This document shows positions 52,419-63,221 of a stretch of 64,000 bases of DNA, in pieces. Source of the DNA: Branchipolynoe longqiensis (taxonomy: Eukaryota > Annelida > Polychaeta > Phyllodocida > Polynoidae). The notes beneath the pieces were generated by a model. The model did no database searches and had not been told where the DNA came from. It worked only from the letters and a program-made list of their open reading frames with translations. Position numbers and translations under genes: made by a program. Where the stretch lies: the NCBI GenBank assembly GCA_030323885.1, contig CM059199.1, positions 74,051,050-74,115,049 on the forward strand. The letters are read 5' to 3'. Within the stretch, counting starts at the first letter, position 1, and the number at the start of each line of letters is the position of its first letter.

Positions 52419-53450
52419 TCAGTTTAGCATCCCCAGCATCACGGCCACACACATGTCGAGTGTCAGATGCTCCATGAGTGACGCTTTCAAGTATTGGCGG
52501 ACACAGTCCAATCGCCAATCGCCTCTCTGCTTGATCTCCTCCTCCAACGCCCCCGATAGCCTGAGGAAAGTCCCCCCACCCCAACTGAGGCTGTGAGACG
52601 AGAAGTCAGCCGATGGTAGTCCGGCTGCGGTACATGCCGCCTTCAGTACCGCTGCATAGTATGCATATGTCAGTGGGACCGAGTGTCCCGCTCTAGGTAT
52701 CCTAAAGACCCGTGCATCCTGAGGGGCGGGGCACTGCTCCATATGCCTCTTGACCCAGAACACCGCGCATAAATCTTTATTCGCAACCTTTGCCACAGGG
52801 ATTCTATGAACCCGTTCTCTGAACTGATTGGTCTTTGACTTTCTCACACAGACCAGCATCCCCCATGGATAGAACTCCACGTCCTCGTGGAGTAGGGCTT
52901 CGTCTGAATTTGTGACATGCGCTTTGCGTAGGGATGCTCTGAACGAGAGCCGCATGGCTGCCCTAACGGTCATGTGGCCCCTGGAGGGGAACAACACTGC
53001 AAACAACTTAGTTAACTCATAGGGCAAGATTGGAGCTGCTTGCTTTACCGCATCATCTTTCAGCCTGCGGATGCCCACCAGACACTTTTTTATAAGGTGG
53101 TCACCATAGTTTATAGGAGGACAACCTAAGTCCTTCAAATGGTTGTTCAGGCCGCTGAGATAGTTATTTATGGATGAGTAGCACAACCAACGTGCTAGAT
53201 ATGACATATATAGACACACCTGGTCTGAATCACATGGGTATGGGCATAGCTGGCCCTCGAATACTTCACAGAAGGAGATATAAGATTTAACCTGCACAGT
53301 CCGAACCGCTACAGTCGAGCTTGCGTAGTGGTTCCTGACATAGTTCCGGCGCTCTTCCAGGAGTTTCTCCCAACCTGAAGCGAGATTAACAGCTGAATAG
53401 GTGGTGACAACACATAGCATCAATTTGATCAGCATCCCTAATGCGTGCAA
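52419..53450 (-). CDS. Tyrosine recombinase of D6, open frame, HxxR motif altered
   Basis: 343 codons, open. N-terminal SAM-like half: SSTVAVRTVQVKSYISFCEV, CLYMSYLARWLCYSSINNYL. Catalytic half: MRLSFRASLRKAHVTN with the first Arg, VRKSKTNQFRERVHRIPV, then SSHSLSWGGGTFL where relatives have HSxRRGG. The HxxR Arg therefore reads Ser and the next Arg reads Trp. GDWRLDCVRQYLKAS keeps the Tyr nucleophile. A full-length frame but probably catalytically dead. It overlaps the RNase H frame upstream, as is common in DIRS-like elements. Confidence 0.87.
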   Translation of the reverse strand: MHALGMLIKLMLCVVTTYSAVNLASGWEKLLEERRNYVRNHYASSTVAVRTVQVKSYISFCEVFEGQLCPYPCDSDQVCLYMSYLARWLCYSSINNYLSGLNNHLKDLGCPPINYGDHLIKKCLVGIRRLKDDAVKQAAPILPYELTKLFAVLFPSRGHMTVRAAMRLSFRASLRKAHVTNSDEALLHEDVEFYPWGMLVCVRKSKTNQFRERVHRIPVAKVANKDLCAVFWVKRHMEQCPAPQDARVFRIPRAGHSVPLTYAYYAAVLKAACTAAGLPSADFSSHSLSWGGGTFLRLSGALEEEIKQRGDWRLDCVRQYLKASLMEHLTLDMCVAVMLGMLN

Positions 53451-54056
53451 TGCTCTGGAACTTATCCACCCAACTTAGGCTGTCACAAATCACATTTGAT
53501 TTGGTGTTCACATATACCGATTGTACGTCAAAATTAAATGTTATCGAAGGCCAAAATATCAAATGCAACCAGGTCATCATTATTTTGTTGTTACTTCGGC
53601 CTGAGTTCAAGGCGTCCATCACCTGCGTATTGTCAGTGATGAATACCACCGGGCGATTATTCCAGGCCTCTCCCCAATGCCTAACACCCACCAACACGGG
53701 CCACATTTCCAGCACATTTATGTTATCGGACCTGCACCCAACATCATTGGCATAGACAAAGTGATGCCCCAGCCATTTTGTAGCTCTTTGGATGCCTTGA
53801 AATCGAAGGCACCCGCCACCCAGTCCTCCCCATGTAAAGCACCAAACCCAAATTTGGACGAGTCGCTGTACACCGACATTACTGGGTCTGCCGAGGGGAT
53901 GATACTCGCTTTCCCGTTGAACTTCGAAGCAAATTCTAACCACCATTTTAGGTCCAGCCTGAAGTCATCATTTAGTCTCACCTTATGGGTGGCTTTCTTG
54001 GCAGACCTTCCTAGAGAAGGTCCTACCACCATGGACAACTTTACAGCAGTGGGCAA
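53386..54056 (-). pseudogene. D6 RNase H domain, frameshifted
   Basis: The first frame (54056-53718) reads DFRLDLKWWLEFASKFNGKA and VMSVYSDSSKFGFGALHG with the first Asp. After a shift near 53780 a second frame gives WPVLVGVRHWGEAW with the Glu preceding it (LEMW), VFITDNTQVMDALNSG (Asp) and NVICDSLSW (last Asp). The DEDD pattern of RNase H is complete across frames. It merges into the recombinase frame. Confidence 0.85.
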
Positions 54057-54110
54057 GGACCCCCCCCCCCCCCCCAGGCCTTCTAGCTCTAGCCTCGTCG
54101 CCTTCCTTTT

Positions 54111-54618
54111 TCACAAAAACATGTTGAGTTGGGCTACCAGCTTCGCTAACTTGTCATCTGGGAGTCGCAGCTCCATGGCTAACGAGTCTATATCTATACC
54201 CAGGAATCTGGTTATTTGGGCAGGGGGCATTAATGTGAGGAAACTCACATAAAACCCCAGCCTTCTCAAGATCGCTACCAGTGCCCGCTGTGCTTCAGTA
54301 CAGCCCTCAATCGTGCGGCTCACAACACAAAAGTCATCTAGGTAATTTACACATTCTTCAAAGCCTTCCCGGACCATGCAGCGGACAACAAAATCACTGA
54401 TCTTGGAGAAGACGTAAGGGCTACTGCTGAGCCCCATGAAACATGGGGCTACTGCTGAGCCCCATGAAATCCCAGCTCAAGCCCTGATGCTCCCTGCTGG
54501 CTGGGTGGATATTTACAGCCCTATAGGCGTTAGCTATATCTATCGTGGACAAATAGTCCCCCTGCTGCAGTAACTGTGTGACCATCTCTACCGAATTATA
54601 GCTGAAGTTTGTCCTGCA
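54111..54618 (-). pseudogene. D6 reverse transcriptase, 3' part with 28-nt duplication
   Basis: It resumes after G2: SYNSVEMVTQLLQQGDYLST, then IDIANAYRAVNIHP (first Asp) and SWDFMGLSSSP. A 28-nt tandem duplication (TTTCATGGGGCTCAGCAGTA twice, about 54432-54487) shifts the frame. The next frame has FEECVNYLDDFCVVSRTIEG with an intact YLDD, and FLGIDIDSLAMELRLP. A C-run of 16 (54060-54075) breaks the link to RNase H. Confidence 0.86.
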
Positions 54619-54623
54619 GGACC

Positions 54624-54814
54624 TGTGAAAGTATGACGTCTGAACACTTTGACTTCTGGTTACTGACTGGTTTATTCACGGCCTAGGGCACGCTTGACCC
54701 GCCGGCTAAGCTTTCCATGACGTCATCTCATTTGCATATCTCTTTGTCCCCAACTCTGCATCTCATTAACATATATCAACCACAGGTCTATACGTCTATT
54801 ACGCATATATCACA
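54624..54814 (-). repeat. G2 3' LTR
   Basis: 191 bp, TGTGAAAG to ATATATCACA. The polypurine tract (CTTTGAGGGGGGGA on minus) follows at 54815. Confidence 0.95.
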
Positions 54815-55073
54815 TCCCCCCCTCAAAGTATTTCTGAAACATGAAATGTTACAAAATATCAATGACGAAACACATAATATACACTATCAACATATATGCA
54901 TACTTAACTTGCAAATGTTTGAGTGCACAATGCATTTAAGTCCTCAACAGTCTGGCCGTAATGCCGGACGTCATCAATTTTCCATCAAATCATACAGTAA
55001 ACACACAAGCTGAAACAAACTTAATCATACATGCACATGTTGACAGCGCAACCACCGCTAGCACAATGACCTC

Positions 55074-58000
55074 CTATATGTCTAACCTGCTCGCCGGCCT
55101 TATCAGCCGACCTGACCTACTTAGATTAGCCGTACTGTTTACCTTCGGCACTGACGCTGACCCAGATTGCGCTTGCCTGACTAACTCGGGCCGCCCCTCT
55201 ACAGGCGCTCCAATCATTTGCACTCGATTATGATACAACATGTTGCCTGACTCATTTAAAATTTGATATTCTCTCCCAGAAACCCCAGTTCGTCCTAAAA
55301 TAACTCCTTTTTTCCATTCCCCAGCATTATTTTTGTACTTTATCTTATCTCCAAATTTCATAGGCTTGTGCGCCTTACCGCACTTCCGGTCATGAAATGT
55401 TTTCTGACTACTCTGCCGCTGGGCTGTCTGCCTTTTCTTAAGAACCTGCGTTTCAGGCACCAAAATGCCCTCTGCCATCGGCAACCTGCCCCTCAACCTC
55501 CTGCTCATGAGCAACTGCGCCGGAGACACGTTCAGGACAGGCAACGGAGTGTTACGATAATTCAGCAATGCCAACTGAAAATCAGCTCCAGTTTTCTCAC
55601 ACTTCTTTAACATGTCCTTAACTGTTTGGACAAACCGTTCTACCTGACCATTGCTACGCGGATATTGTGGATTGGAGTACACGGCCTTGAACCCATAATG
55701 CAGTGCAAACTCCTTGTATTCATGGCTCTTAAACTGTGGACCATTATCCGACACTACCTGAGTAGGAATACCATGCCTTGCAAAATTATCTTTCAACGCC
55801 TCAATAACAGTGACAGACGACGTATCGCCCAACAACATTACTTCTGGAAACTTGGTGTAATAATCTACAGTTATCAGGTAATTCTTATGATTTAACTCAA
55901 ATAAATCAGCACCAACTTTATCATACGGTTGACAGGCGATCGGGTGATTTATCAATGACTTGTTATGCAAATTTGTCCAGTTGTTTTGGCATGTATCACA
56001 CCGACTGACCTTATCCTCAATTTGCTTGTTAATATTTGGCCAAAACATACAGTCACGTGCCAACTGCTTGGACTTAGTCACCCCCAAATGCATCTCATGC
56101 AACGCCTCTATCATTTCACCAAGAAGAGCTGGAGGAACCACCACCCGATTACCGTTCATTACAAGATTATCTTCAACTGTCAACTCGTGTTTGTACGGAA
56201 TGTATTGTCTCAGACACGGTGGTGTCTGTATGCATGTAGTGTCCCACCCATCTTCAATGTGTGAGATCAACATAGACATAGATACATCCCTCTCATATTC
56301 AGTTACAATCTTACTCAACAAACTTGACGACTGCATGTCCACTGCGGCAATGCAGAATGTGTCATCGAACAGGCTATCATGACCTACTTTGGCGCTATGC
56401 GCCCTAGACAACGTGTCTGCAAAAAACATCAAAGAGCCTTTCACATGACATAGCTGAATATTGTAATTCTGCAACCGCATTCGCATTCTTTGCATTTTAG
56501 CTGAAAGTTTATGGATGGGTTTCTGCATTATCGCCACCAACGGCTTGTGGTCCGTCTGAATTTGAACTTCTTTCCCAAAGATATACTCATGAAACCTCTG
56601 ACATCCGAAACATATGGCGAGCATTTCTTTTTCTGTTGTGGCATAGCGACACTGCGCCGCATTAAGCTCACGAAATGCGAGTGCGATTGGCTTACCATCC
56701 TGCATCAACCCGGCTCCTAACTCTGACTGACAAGCATCCACTTGAAGCACAATAGGTTTCATAACGTTGTAGTATGATAACACAGGAGCAGTTCTTAACT
56801 TCTCTTTTAACTTATCAAACGCGCCCTACTGTTCGGCTTGCCAGTGCCACGCCACGTCCTTGGCTAGGAGCGTGCATAGTGGTTTGGCTATCTCGGACAT
56901 GTTGGGTATGAACTTGAGGACATATCCAACCATGCCCAGGAACCTTTGGACGCCTTGTTTGTCATGCGGCTCTGGCATGTCAACTATTGCTTGTATTCTG
57001 TCTGGATCAGGCTTAACACCCTGCTGGGTAAGTTGATGACCTACATACTTTACTGTAGTCTTACATAACAATGATTTAGCGTCATTTAATTTTAGATTAA
57101 CCGACCTAGCTCGGTCCAAAACAGCTCAGAGCCGATCTCATTGTGCTCCTCAACAGTTGACCCATATACCAAAATATTGTCCATGACTATCCCGATACCG
57201 GGCATATCACCCATGACATGGTGCATTTCCTGAATAAAAATGTCACCGGCTGTTTTGATGCCAAAAGGCAAACGGGTATACCTGTAACGGCCCCACGGAG
57301 TATTAAACGTGCACAAACGTGAACTTTCGTCATCTAGTTCTATCTGCCAATACCCTGTCTTTGCATCCAAAACTGAAAAATACTTTGCATTGGCCGTTTT
57401 GGCAATAATTTTGTCAATAGTTTTGGTAGGGAAAGGCCCTCTTTTTATCGCTTTGTTCAACTTGGTCGGATCCAGACAAATCCTAATTTTATTTGTTTTT
57501 TTTACGATCGTAATGGAATTAACACACTCTGTAGGCTCATCCTGTTCCACTATGACACCTAACTCCACCATACAATCAAGGTCACTACATACTTTATTTT
57601 GAATGGCAAATGGGATCCATCTAGGTGGATCAATGACAGGTTGAATAGACTTATCGACATGATTGACAGCCTTTGCTTTGATCAACCCTAAGCCCTGAAA
57701 CACATCTTTGTATTCGCTTACCAGCTTCTCTGCCCCAGCACTGGAACTGTTTGTCAGTGTGGAAATGTTTGTCTGTTCGACAATGTTCGTTGGTGTGGAA
57801 ATGTTCGTCAGCATACAGCTGTGCACCTCATCCACCCGCGCCAGCAGGTTCAACGTCACACAAGCCTGCTTGCCCAAGATAGGCTGGCAATCCGGCACCA
57901 CCTGGAACCGAAGCACTCGGTCGTTGACGTCGAGCAGCGCCTCTCCATCAGACGTGATCCGATGACCGGAGAACGTCACCAATGAACATCTGGTGTTTGT

Positions 58001-59065
58001 CAGTCTCCCCGGAGCGACTCTGTCGAACACGAACCTCGGAAGCACGTTTGCCTCCGATCCGGTGTCAAGTTTAAACTTGACAGGACAACCGTTCACCCGA
58101 ACGATTGCGTGCCACAGCTCGGCATCCCGACCAGCACCATGGTCGACGGTCCCCACAAACAGATCCGTTGCCAGTACATTGACTTCCGCCGGATCCGGGT
58201 CTTGCTCAGCATTGTGAGGGTTGGGCGCTTCGACGTTAAGTTTGTTGACTCTCCCCAGCCTGCTCCTACAGACTTTCCCAAAGTGCCCGATCTTCTTACA
58301 GGCAATGCAAGCCTTTCCTTTCGCTGGGCAGACTCCGCGGCAGTGTTCATATCCACAGTTCTGGCAGCGGATCCTGAACTGTCCTGCACCGGCGCCACCG
58401 GCATTCCAAGATGGCAATTTCCAAGATGGCGTCGCCGCTGCCCGTACCACCGGTGCACGGGTACGCACATTAGCATAATTCCGAATGAAATCAATGTCAT
58501 TACTTTCAACGTTTGATTTGGTGTCCTCCAACAGATCTGAACTGAACTCACTCATTTCACACATATTTATGCACTTGACCAACGTTAACTCAGTAGTTTG
58601 AAGCAATTTGTTTCGTAAATTCACATTTTTTACGCCAGCCACAATTCGATCGTGCAACAGCGACTCCTCCACCGCACCATATTCACAATCTTTCACTTTG
58701 TCTCTTAACGCCGTGATGTACGTAGCCATATTCTCGGACGCTTGATTATATGAATTAAACTTGTAATGTGTAATAATGATACTGCTCTTCCCGACACAGT
58801 AAACTTGAAATGCATCAGTTAACGGTTTGATCTTGTCTTGATCAGCGAGAGCAAAAGTCATATTGGCAAATACCTTCTGCCCTTCCTCGCCAGCAATGTG
58901 AAGAAAGATGCAGCATTGCACTCGTTCTGTCTTCAATATAACACCTGCCGCCGTGGCGTATATGTCATATGCTCTGATCCATGTTTTCCAGTTCGATCGT
59001 GCGTTATTGCTGAGGACAAGCTGACCAGGCGGCCGCAAACCCGTCAAAGTATTTGCGAGCGGCAT
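55074..59065 (-). pseudogene. Ty3/Gypsy gag-pol of G2, one frameshift and one stop
   Basis: It starts MPLANTLTGLRPPGQLVLSN (59065). Gag has two good zinc knuckles (CQNCGYEHCRGVC, CIACKKIGHFGKVC). Protease is FKLDTGSEANVLP. RT has FSVLDAKTGYWQIEL, while the Asp-pair site reads VMDNILVYG (second Asp is Asn). A one-base insertion near 57134 shifts the frame, and TAG at 56823-56825 ends the next segment (KYVGHQLTQQGVKPDPDRIQ...). The last 569 codons (56783-55074) are open: RNase H (IQTDHKPL), integrase zinc site HEMHLG...CDTC, Asp in LITVDYYTKFPE, SDNGPQF, NGQVERF. It is less damaged than G1 but still inactive. Confidence 0.94.
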
Positions 59066-59084
59066 CCTTCCTCATCTGACACCA
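59066..59084 (-). other. G2 primer binding site region
   Basis: TGGTGTCAGATGAGGAAG on minus follows the 5' LTR directly and is nearly the G1 sequence. Confidence 0.75.
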
Positions 59085-59275
59085 TGTGAAAGTACGACGT
59101 CTGAACACTTTGACTTCTGGTTACTGAATGGGTTATTCACGGCCTAGGGCACGCTTGACCCACCGGCTAAACTTTCCATGACATCATCTCATTTGCATAT
59201 CTCTTTGTCCCCAACTCTGCGTCTCATTAACATATATCAACCACAGGTCTATACGTCTATTACGCATATATCACA
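59085..59275 (-). repeat. G2 5' LTR
   Basis: 191 bp, directly followed by the GGACC target duplication at 59276. Confidence 0.95.
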
Positions 59276-59280
59276 GGACC

Positions 59281-60226
59281 TGGTGTGTTCGTTCACGCAA
59301 AACCCAGTTGGGCTGGAGCAATCAACAATCGCTCTGAAGTCATCGTGCCCCTTTGGCACGGCCCCCATCGGGTGGACACATAAACATGGCTCGTCGACTA
59401 TGCACACCAGACCCGCAGCGATCTCCATCTGGAGCCTATCGCTCATCAACTTACCCGTGGTACTCTTAGTTATAGATGAGTAGTTACCCTGAAAGTAACA
59501 ACTAACACAATCCGGGTCGATTACCCGGTACCCAAAACATGAACCCCTGAGGATATACTCCCAGTCGCGGTATGTCTCGCCTCGGCACATCGCCTTGGCA
59601 TAGATACGACACAGCTTTAACTGCATGCAGGCACCGCCAATATCATGCCTACAGTCACACACGCCTTGCAAACAACTAGCAAAGACATCGATACATTTAT
59701 TAACTGAAATATCACCATCTTGGTCTTTGACACACAAGGAACAGTGCAGGTCATCATTAGTTACACTTAAATTATCTGGCCCAACCACCCGCAACCAGTC
59801 GGTATTAACATTGCCCATGCCCGGGTATTCAATGTCCGTGCCCGCACTGTCCACACTCACATAATTATTGTCACTATATGTGTTTACCACCTCCCCCTGT
59901 TTCGACGGACCGCCACACAAGTCATCCTTTTCCGGCATTGATGCACCACAACCACCATCATGATCCCCACAGTTAACAACATACATATTATTGTTTGCAC
60001 AATCGACGGTAACATGGTCTGCCACACAAATTTGTACAGGCTCATCAAGCAAGGCGGTGCCTAAGTTATTGTCACAGCCACCATCAACAATCTCCGGTAC
60101 ATCTAAGGAGCATGTATTGCGCGCCACATCTTGGGCGCCATCTTGGAAGCCCCTCATTTCAGCGCAAAATTCAAAGTCAACTAGGTCAACGGTCCCCGAC
60201 GCACCACTTTGCACAGGCGTGCACAA
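59281..60226 (-). pseudogene. D6 reverse transcriptase ORF, 5' part (cut by G2)
   Basis: The frame begins MCTPVQSGASGTVDLVDFEF. A long Asp/Cys-rich N-terminal extension without a recognised domain follows (CDNNLGTALLDEPVQIC, CDCRHDIGGACMQLKLC). Then RGETYRDWEYILRGSCFGYR and FQGNYSSITKSTTGKLMSDR lead to the RT start CVHPMGAVPKGHDDFRAIVD with CSSPTGFCVNEH, the family's P-K-x(n)-R-x-I-x-D-x-S-x-P-x-G...VN motif. It is cut by the G2 LTR and continues at 54618. The frame itself has no stop in this part. Confidence 0.84.
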
Positions 60227-60229
60227 AAG

Positions 60230-61222
60230 TCAATTCCTCTTATTTTTGCAATCATTTATCGGGTGGGAGCCTGATTTGCAGCTCAGGCACTTATGTTCAT
60301 ACTCGCATCGGCACACACTGCACCCATCTTTGTTGTAGTTGAAGGCATAGCAAATCTTCCGGGAATTGTCATAGCTCTTACTTGTATGTGTAGGCCTAGC
60401 CGGTCGGTGTGCCTCTTTGCTGCTCCGCGTATCTTGTAAATTAAAATACAGCAATGATAGTTCATGATCTCCCATGGTGAATGCCTTCAGCCCAACATCC
60501 TTTACCTTGTCCCTGATTGCCTTATCATAACCACGATAGGCCTGATCTGCATAGGTTGCTGTCGAGGCATGCATGCACATGTAAGCCACATGCCCGATGT
60601 ATCGCTCTAGATCTTCATATTCAAACCTGACTCGCTTCCCATGCTTCATGCCCCAGACCAGGGCCGTGTAGACGAGCTCCTTCACCGAAAGTGTTTTTAG
60701 GTGCTTCTCGTTCATAGTCTATTTGCCTAAAGCGAACTTACTGCGCTTGCGCCTCCTCCTTCGCCTCCTGCCGGAGTCACTGTCTGACCCCGAGCCCTCC
60801 TCCGAGCTGCTGTCTGTAGGGGAATCGTCCGGCTCACCGGCCGCCTCTGCCTTCTTCTTCTTCCCGGACAGCTTCTTCATCATCGCCTTCACCACCGTCA
60901 CTGTCTCCTCCTCTGGCGATCCGTCGTCCAAGACCGCACGCAGCTCTTTCTTCCGGCGCTCGTGCACCCTCGCCGCCACCAACCGTTGCAGCTCCCTCTC
61001 CTCGTCATCCTCCTCGTAGTCTTCCACCACGAGCCGTAGGCCCTCACCGGCACCCCGCGTGGAAGAACCCGGGGCCGCCAACTTCTCCCGCGCCTCCGCG
61101 GCATCCTGCTCGCCCGATGAAGGCAGCTCCGCCTTTACCGACCGCTTGCTGATCCTCGCCCGCTTGCACTTGCACTTGCTGCCCCAGGGGGGGACTCGTG
61201 CTCCTCCCCACACGCCACACAT
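60230..61222 (-). pseudogene. D6 gag (ORF1), one internal stop
   Basis: N-terminal part (61222-60719): basic and acidic, ending KKLSGKKKKAEAAGEPDDSP, a Ser/Asp-rich block and an RRRRRRRKRSKFALGK run. TAG (60719) separates it from MNEKHLKTLSVKELVYTALV, YEDLERYIGHVAYMCMHAST, FTMGDHELSLLYFN. The Cys/His C-terminus is CYAFNYNKDGCSVCRCEYEH, CLSCKSGSHPINDC. It resembles Ngaro-type gag (C-x-x-FN-x-x-G-C, then knuckle). The TAG could be a true boundary of two ORFs, but the frame is continuous across it, so a stop mutation is more likely. Confidence 0.78.
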
Positions 61223-61277
61223 CTATCGACAGGCATCTCGCCCGATAGGTAGGTAGGTACGCACATCAGCCTCCAGC

Positions 61278-61560
61278 TAGAAATCGAGTTCAAATGGGCC
61301 AAGTATACAGGAAAGCCGTTGGAGCTGGTGGGTCTGCACATGCACCTGAGATATTTCCCGAATAGACTTGCCTCAGTCCTCCTAGCGAGCACTGGAGGCG
61401 CACGACACACGGTGGCTAGATTTGCCTCAGTCCCCTTGCTGAACTGCCACACCGGCCCACCAGCATGTGGGGGTAGCAGGTTCGAATCCCCCCACTCGAC
61501 ATTCAACACAGGGAGGGTTCCAACCTGAATAATATTCGTATAAATGCTTTATACCACACA
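61278..61560 (-). repeat. D6 split direct repeat A1 (5' end)
   Basis: 283 bp, matching A2 (52039-52321) with scattered substitutions. Begins TAGAAATCGAGTTCAAATGG on plus. A minus frame runs from here into the gag region. Confidence 0.83.
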
Positions 61561-61878
61561 TAAAGCAATCAACTATCAGGTTGTCCATAGCGGTTAATCT
61601 ACAAGAAGACTGGAGAATAGTAAAGAATGCAAGGAATGTTCCAATACACCTTTCCAAGAGCTCACGGCTTTATTCTTACCCGAACTAGTACCATAAGAGT
61701 TCTTTCATAGATCAACTTCACTGAATAACGACTTAGTACAAAAAGTGTATCCCCTCCCATATTTGTTATGTTAAATCAGTTTGGAATTTCGACAATAAAA
61801 GCCTAAATCTCGTCTAAAACATCAGAGCGTGCATAAACATGTCCGATGGGTCGGAACCCGAGCGCCCGACCCTCCATC

Positions 61879-61915
61879 GTTGCTAGGAAGGTCACAATTG
61901 ACGTCTCCTAGCAAC
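61879..61915. promoter_or_regulatory. Candidate RFX X-box pair with CRE-like centre
   Basis: GTTGCTAGGA (61879-61888) and its inverse TCCTAGCAAC (61906-61915) flank TGACGTC (61899-61905). The minus reading GTTGCTAGGAGACG fits the RFX X-box consensus. No promoter or gene is seen next to it, so function is a guess. Confidence 0.4.
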
Positions 61916-62174
61916 GCTTTACAGCAAGGAACCCAGCCCCGCAAATGGCGGCAAATGCAAGCCTGGTGAGGAGCCCACATTTCAGAATGCGAGCTAATCA
62001 GCCCACCCAGCATTTCCATCAGTCGAGTAGTCTTCACCAGTAAAGAATATATAGGACCTAATTGTCACTAACTAGTTGCATAATTTCAAATATCAAGTGG
62101 CTATGGCAAAGAATGTGAAATTTACCCCTATTAACATAAATGCCAAATAACTACTGTCTATCAAATGCCATCAA

Positions 62175-62245
62175 TTTAATTCAATTCAATACAATTCAAT
62201 ACAATTCAATTATTTCAATTACTTAATTATTACTTACTTATTTAT
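62175..62245. repeat. AATTC-type microsatellite
   Basis: Short array of AATTCAATAC/AATTCAATT followed by TTACTTATTTATTTA. Confidence 0.85.
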
Positions 62246-62689
62246 TTACTACCATAGCGCAATGTTGATCAAACTTCTTTTCTCATGCAGATAGGAAAAG
62301 CAGATAGGAAAAGCCACCATTTTCATGGACGTCTAGAATGGGCATTGAATAACAGTATTTTTGACCATATTTGTCTCATGAAAGAACAACAACAAAATTG
62401 CAAAATATGTTTCTTGGCCCCCAGAACCATACAAAAATATACATTGCAAAATTTGTTTACTAGCAATTTATTTACAAGCAAAAGAATGGCCTATTTGATA
62501 ATCTCTTAAAAAAAAAAAATCAGGTCCATTCCATAACACACGACAGATAAAGAACATACAATTTAGCCCTATTAACATACATGCAAAATAAAAAATGTAG
62601 CGTATGCTTAATCATTTGTTATTGCCATCACTTGTTCATTGACATGACTGTAAGTTAAAATAAAAGAACTGAATGATGTCGCGGAATAG

Positions 62690-63221
62690 TACTATGCAGG
62701 ACTATGGTGCTACAGTGGTGTCTCCTAGTGGGGGAAGCAGGAGTTAAGTTACCAAAGGGGGGTGACGGCTGGCGCCACCTAGAGTGTATATAGGCAGATG
62801 TAAACAAAGGCAGCGGGCGGCAATATTGTGTGGGAAAAAAGAACCGGAATGGTGTAATGCCCCTACTCGTTCTCAGTTGTTTCCATATCGTATTTGCATT
62901 GAACTGAAGAGGACGATGCTACAACGACAGATAAAGATAGAGGAGAGTAATTAGGTGTGTCATTTTGTTGTTGTTAAGATGAGGGCGTCTCTAAGTGGCC
63001 CTAAGCGGCAGAGGGCATGACGCACAAATATGTCACCCAACCCGCGGTCATACGCCTTTCTGAGTCTCCGTATGAATGGTCAGCAAGTGACTCGGTGCCT
63101 TTTTGCACGTCCGACTCACTTCGCGGCATGACACTTTTTTTATGTGACTCACTCCGCCGAAGGGCATTCTGTGCCGTTTTTCCATAAATATCTGTTGTTC
63201 TTGTCAGGAGGGGCCTGACAC
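62690..63221. other. Possible promoter-like GC-richer region, no gene seen
   Basis: TGGCGCCACCTAGAGTGTAT with a TATATAGG (about 62787) followed by moderately GC-rich sequence. No downstream ORF is supported, so it remains only a possibility. Confidence 0.3.

Larger units (their letters stand above)
54624..59275 (-). mobile_element. Ty3/Gypsy LTR retrotransposon copy G2 (minus)
   Basis: 191-bp LTRs at 54624-54814 and 59085-59275 differ at about seven sites by eye. GGACC is duplicated at 54619-54623 and 59276-59280. It is the same family as G1, with the same LTR ends, PBS and polypurine tract. It is inserted in the RT gene of D6, in the same orientation as D6. Confidence 0.95.
51742..61560 (-). 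mobile_element. Ngaro/PAT-type retrotransposon D6, split by Gypsy copy G2
   Basis: Read on minus: repeat A1 (61560-61278), gag (61222-60230), RT-RNase H (60226 to about 53386, interrupted), recombinase (53450-52419), B1 (52390-52321), A2 (52321-52039), B2 (51811-51742). This is again A1-ORFs-B1-A2-B2, with a 227-bp spacer between A2 and B2. G2 sits in the RT gene with target duplication GGACC. About 5.2 kb without G2. Confidence 0.82.
61561..62689. other. No gene recognised
   Basis: AT-rich intergenic or intronic sequence with the motif pair noted at 61879-61915 and the AATTC-repeat at 62175-62245. No supported ORF. Confidence 0.5.

Noticed and set aside
52039..61560. A1/A2 of D6 simply being two independent SINE insertions
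   Set aside because: Not fully excluded. Equal lengths, position exactly at the element's ends and the duplicated 70-bp B flanking A2 favour split direct repeats, so this is kept as the alternative explanation.
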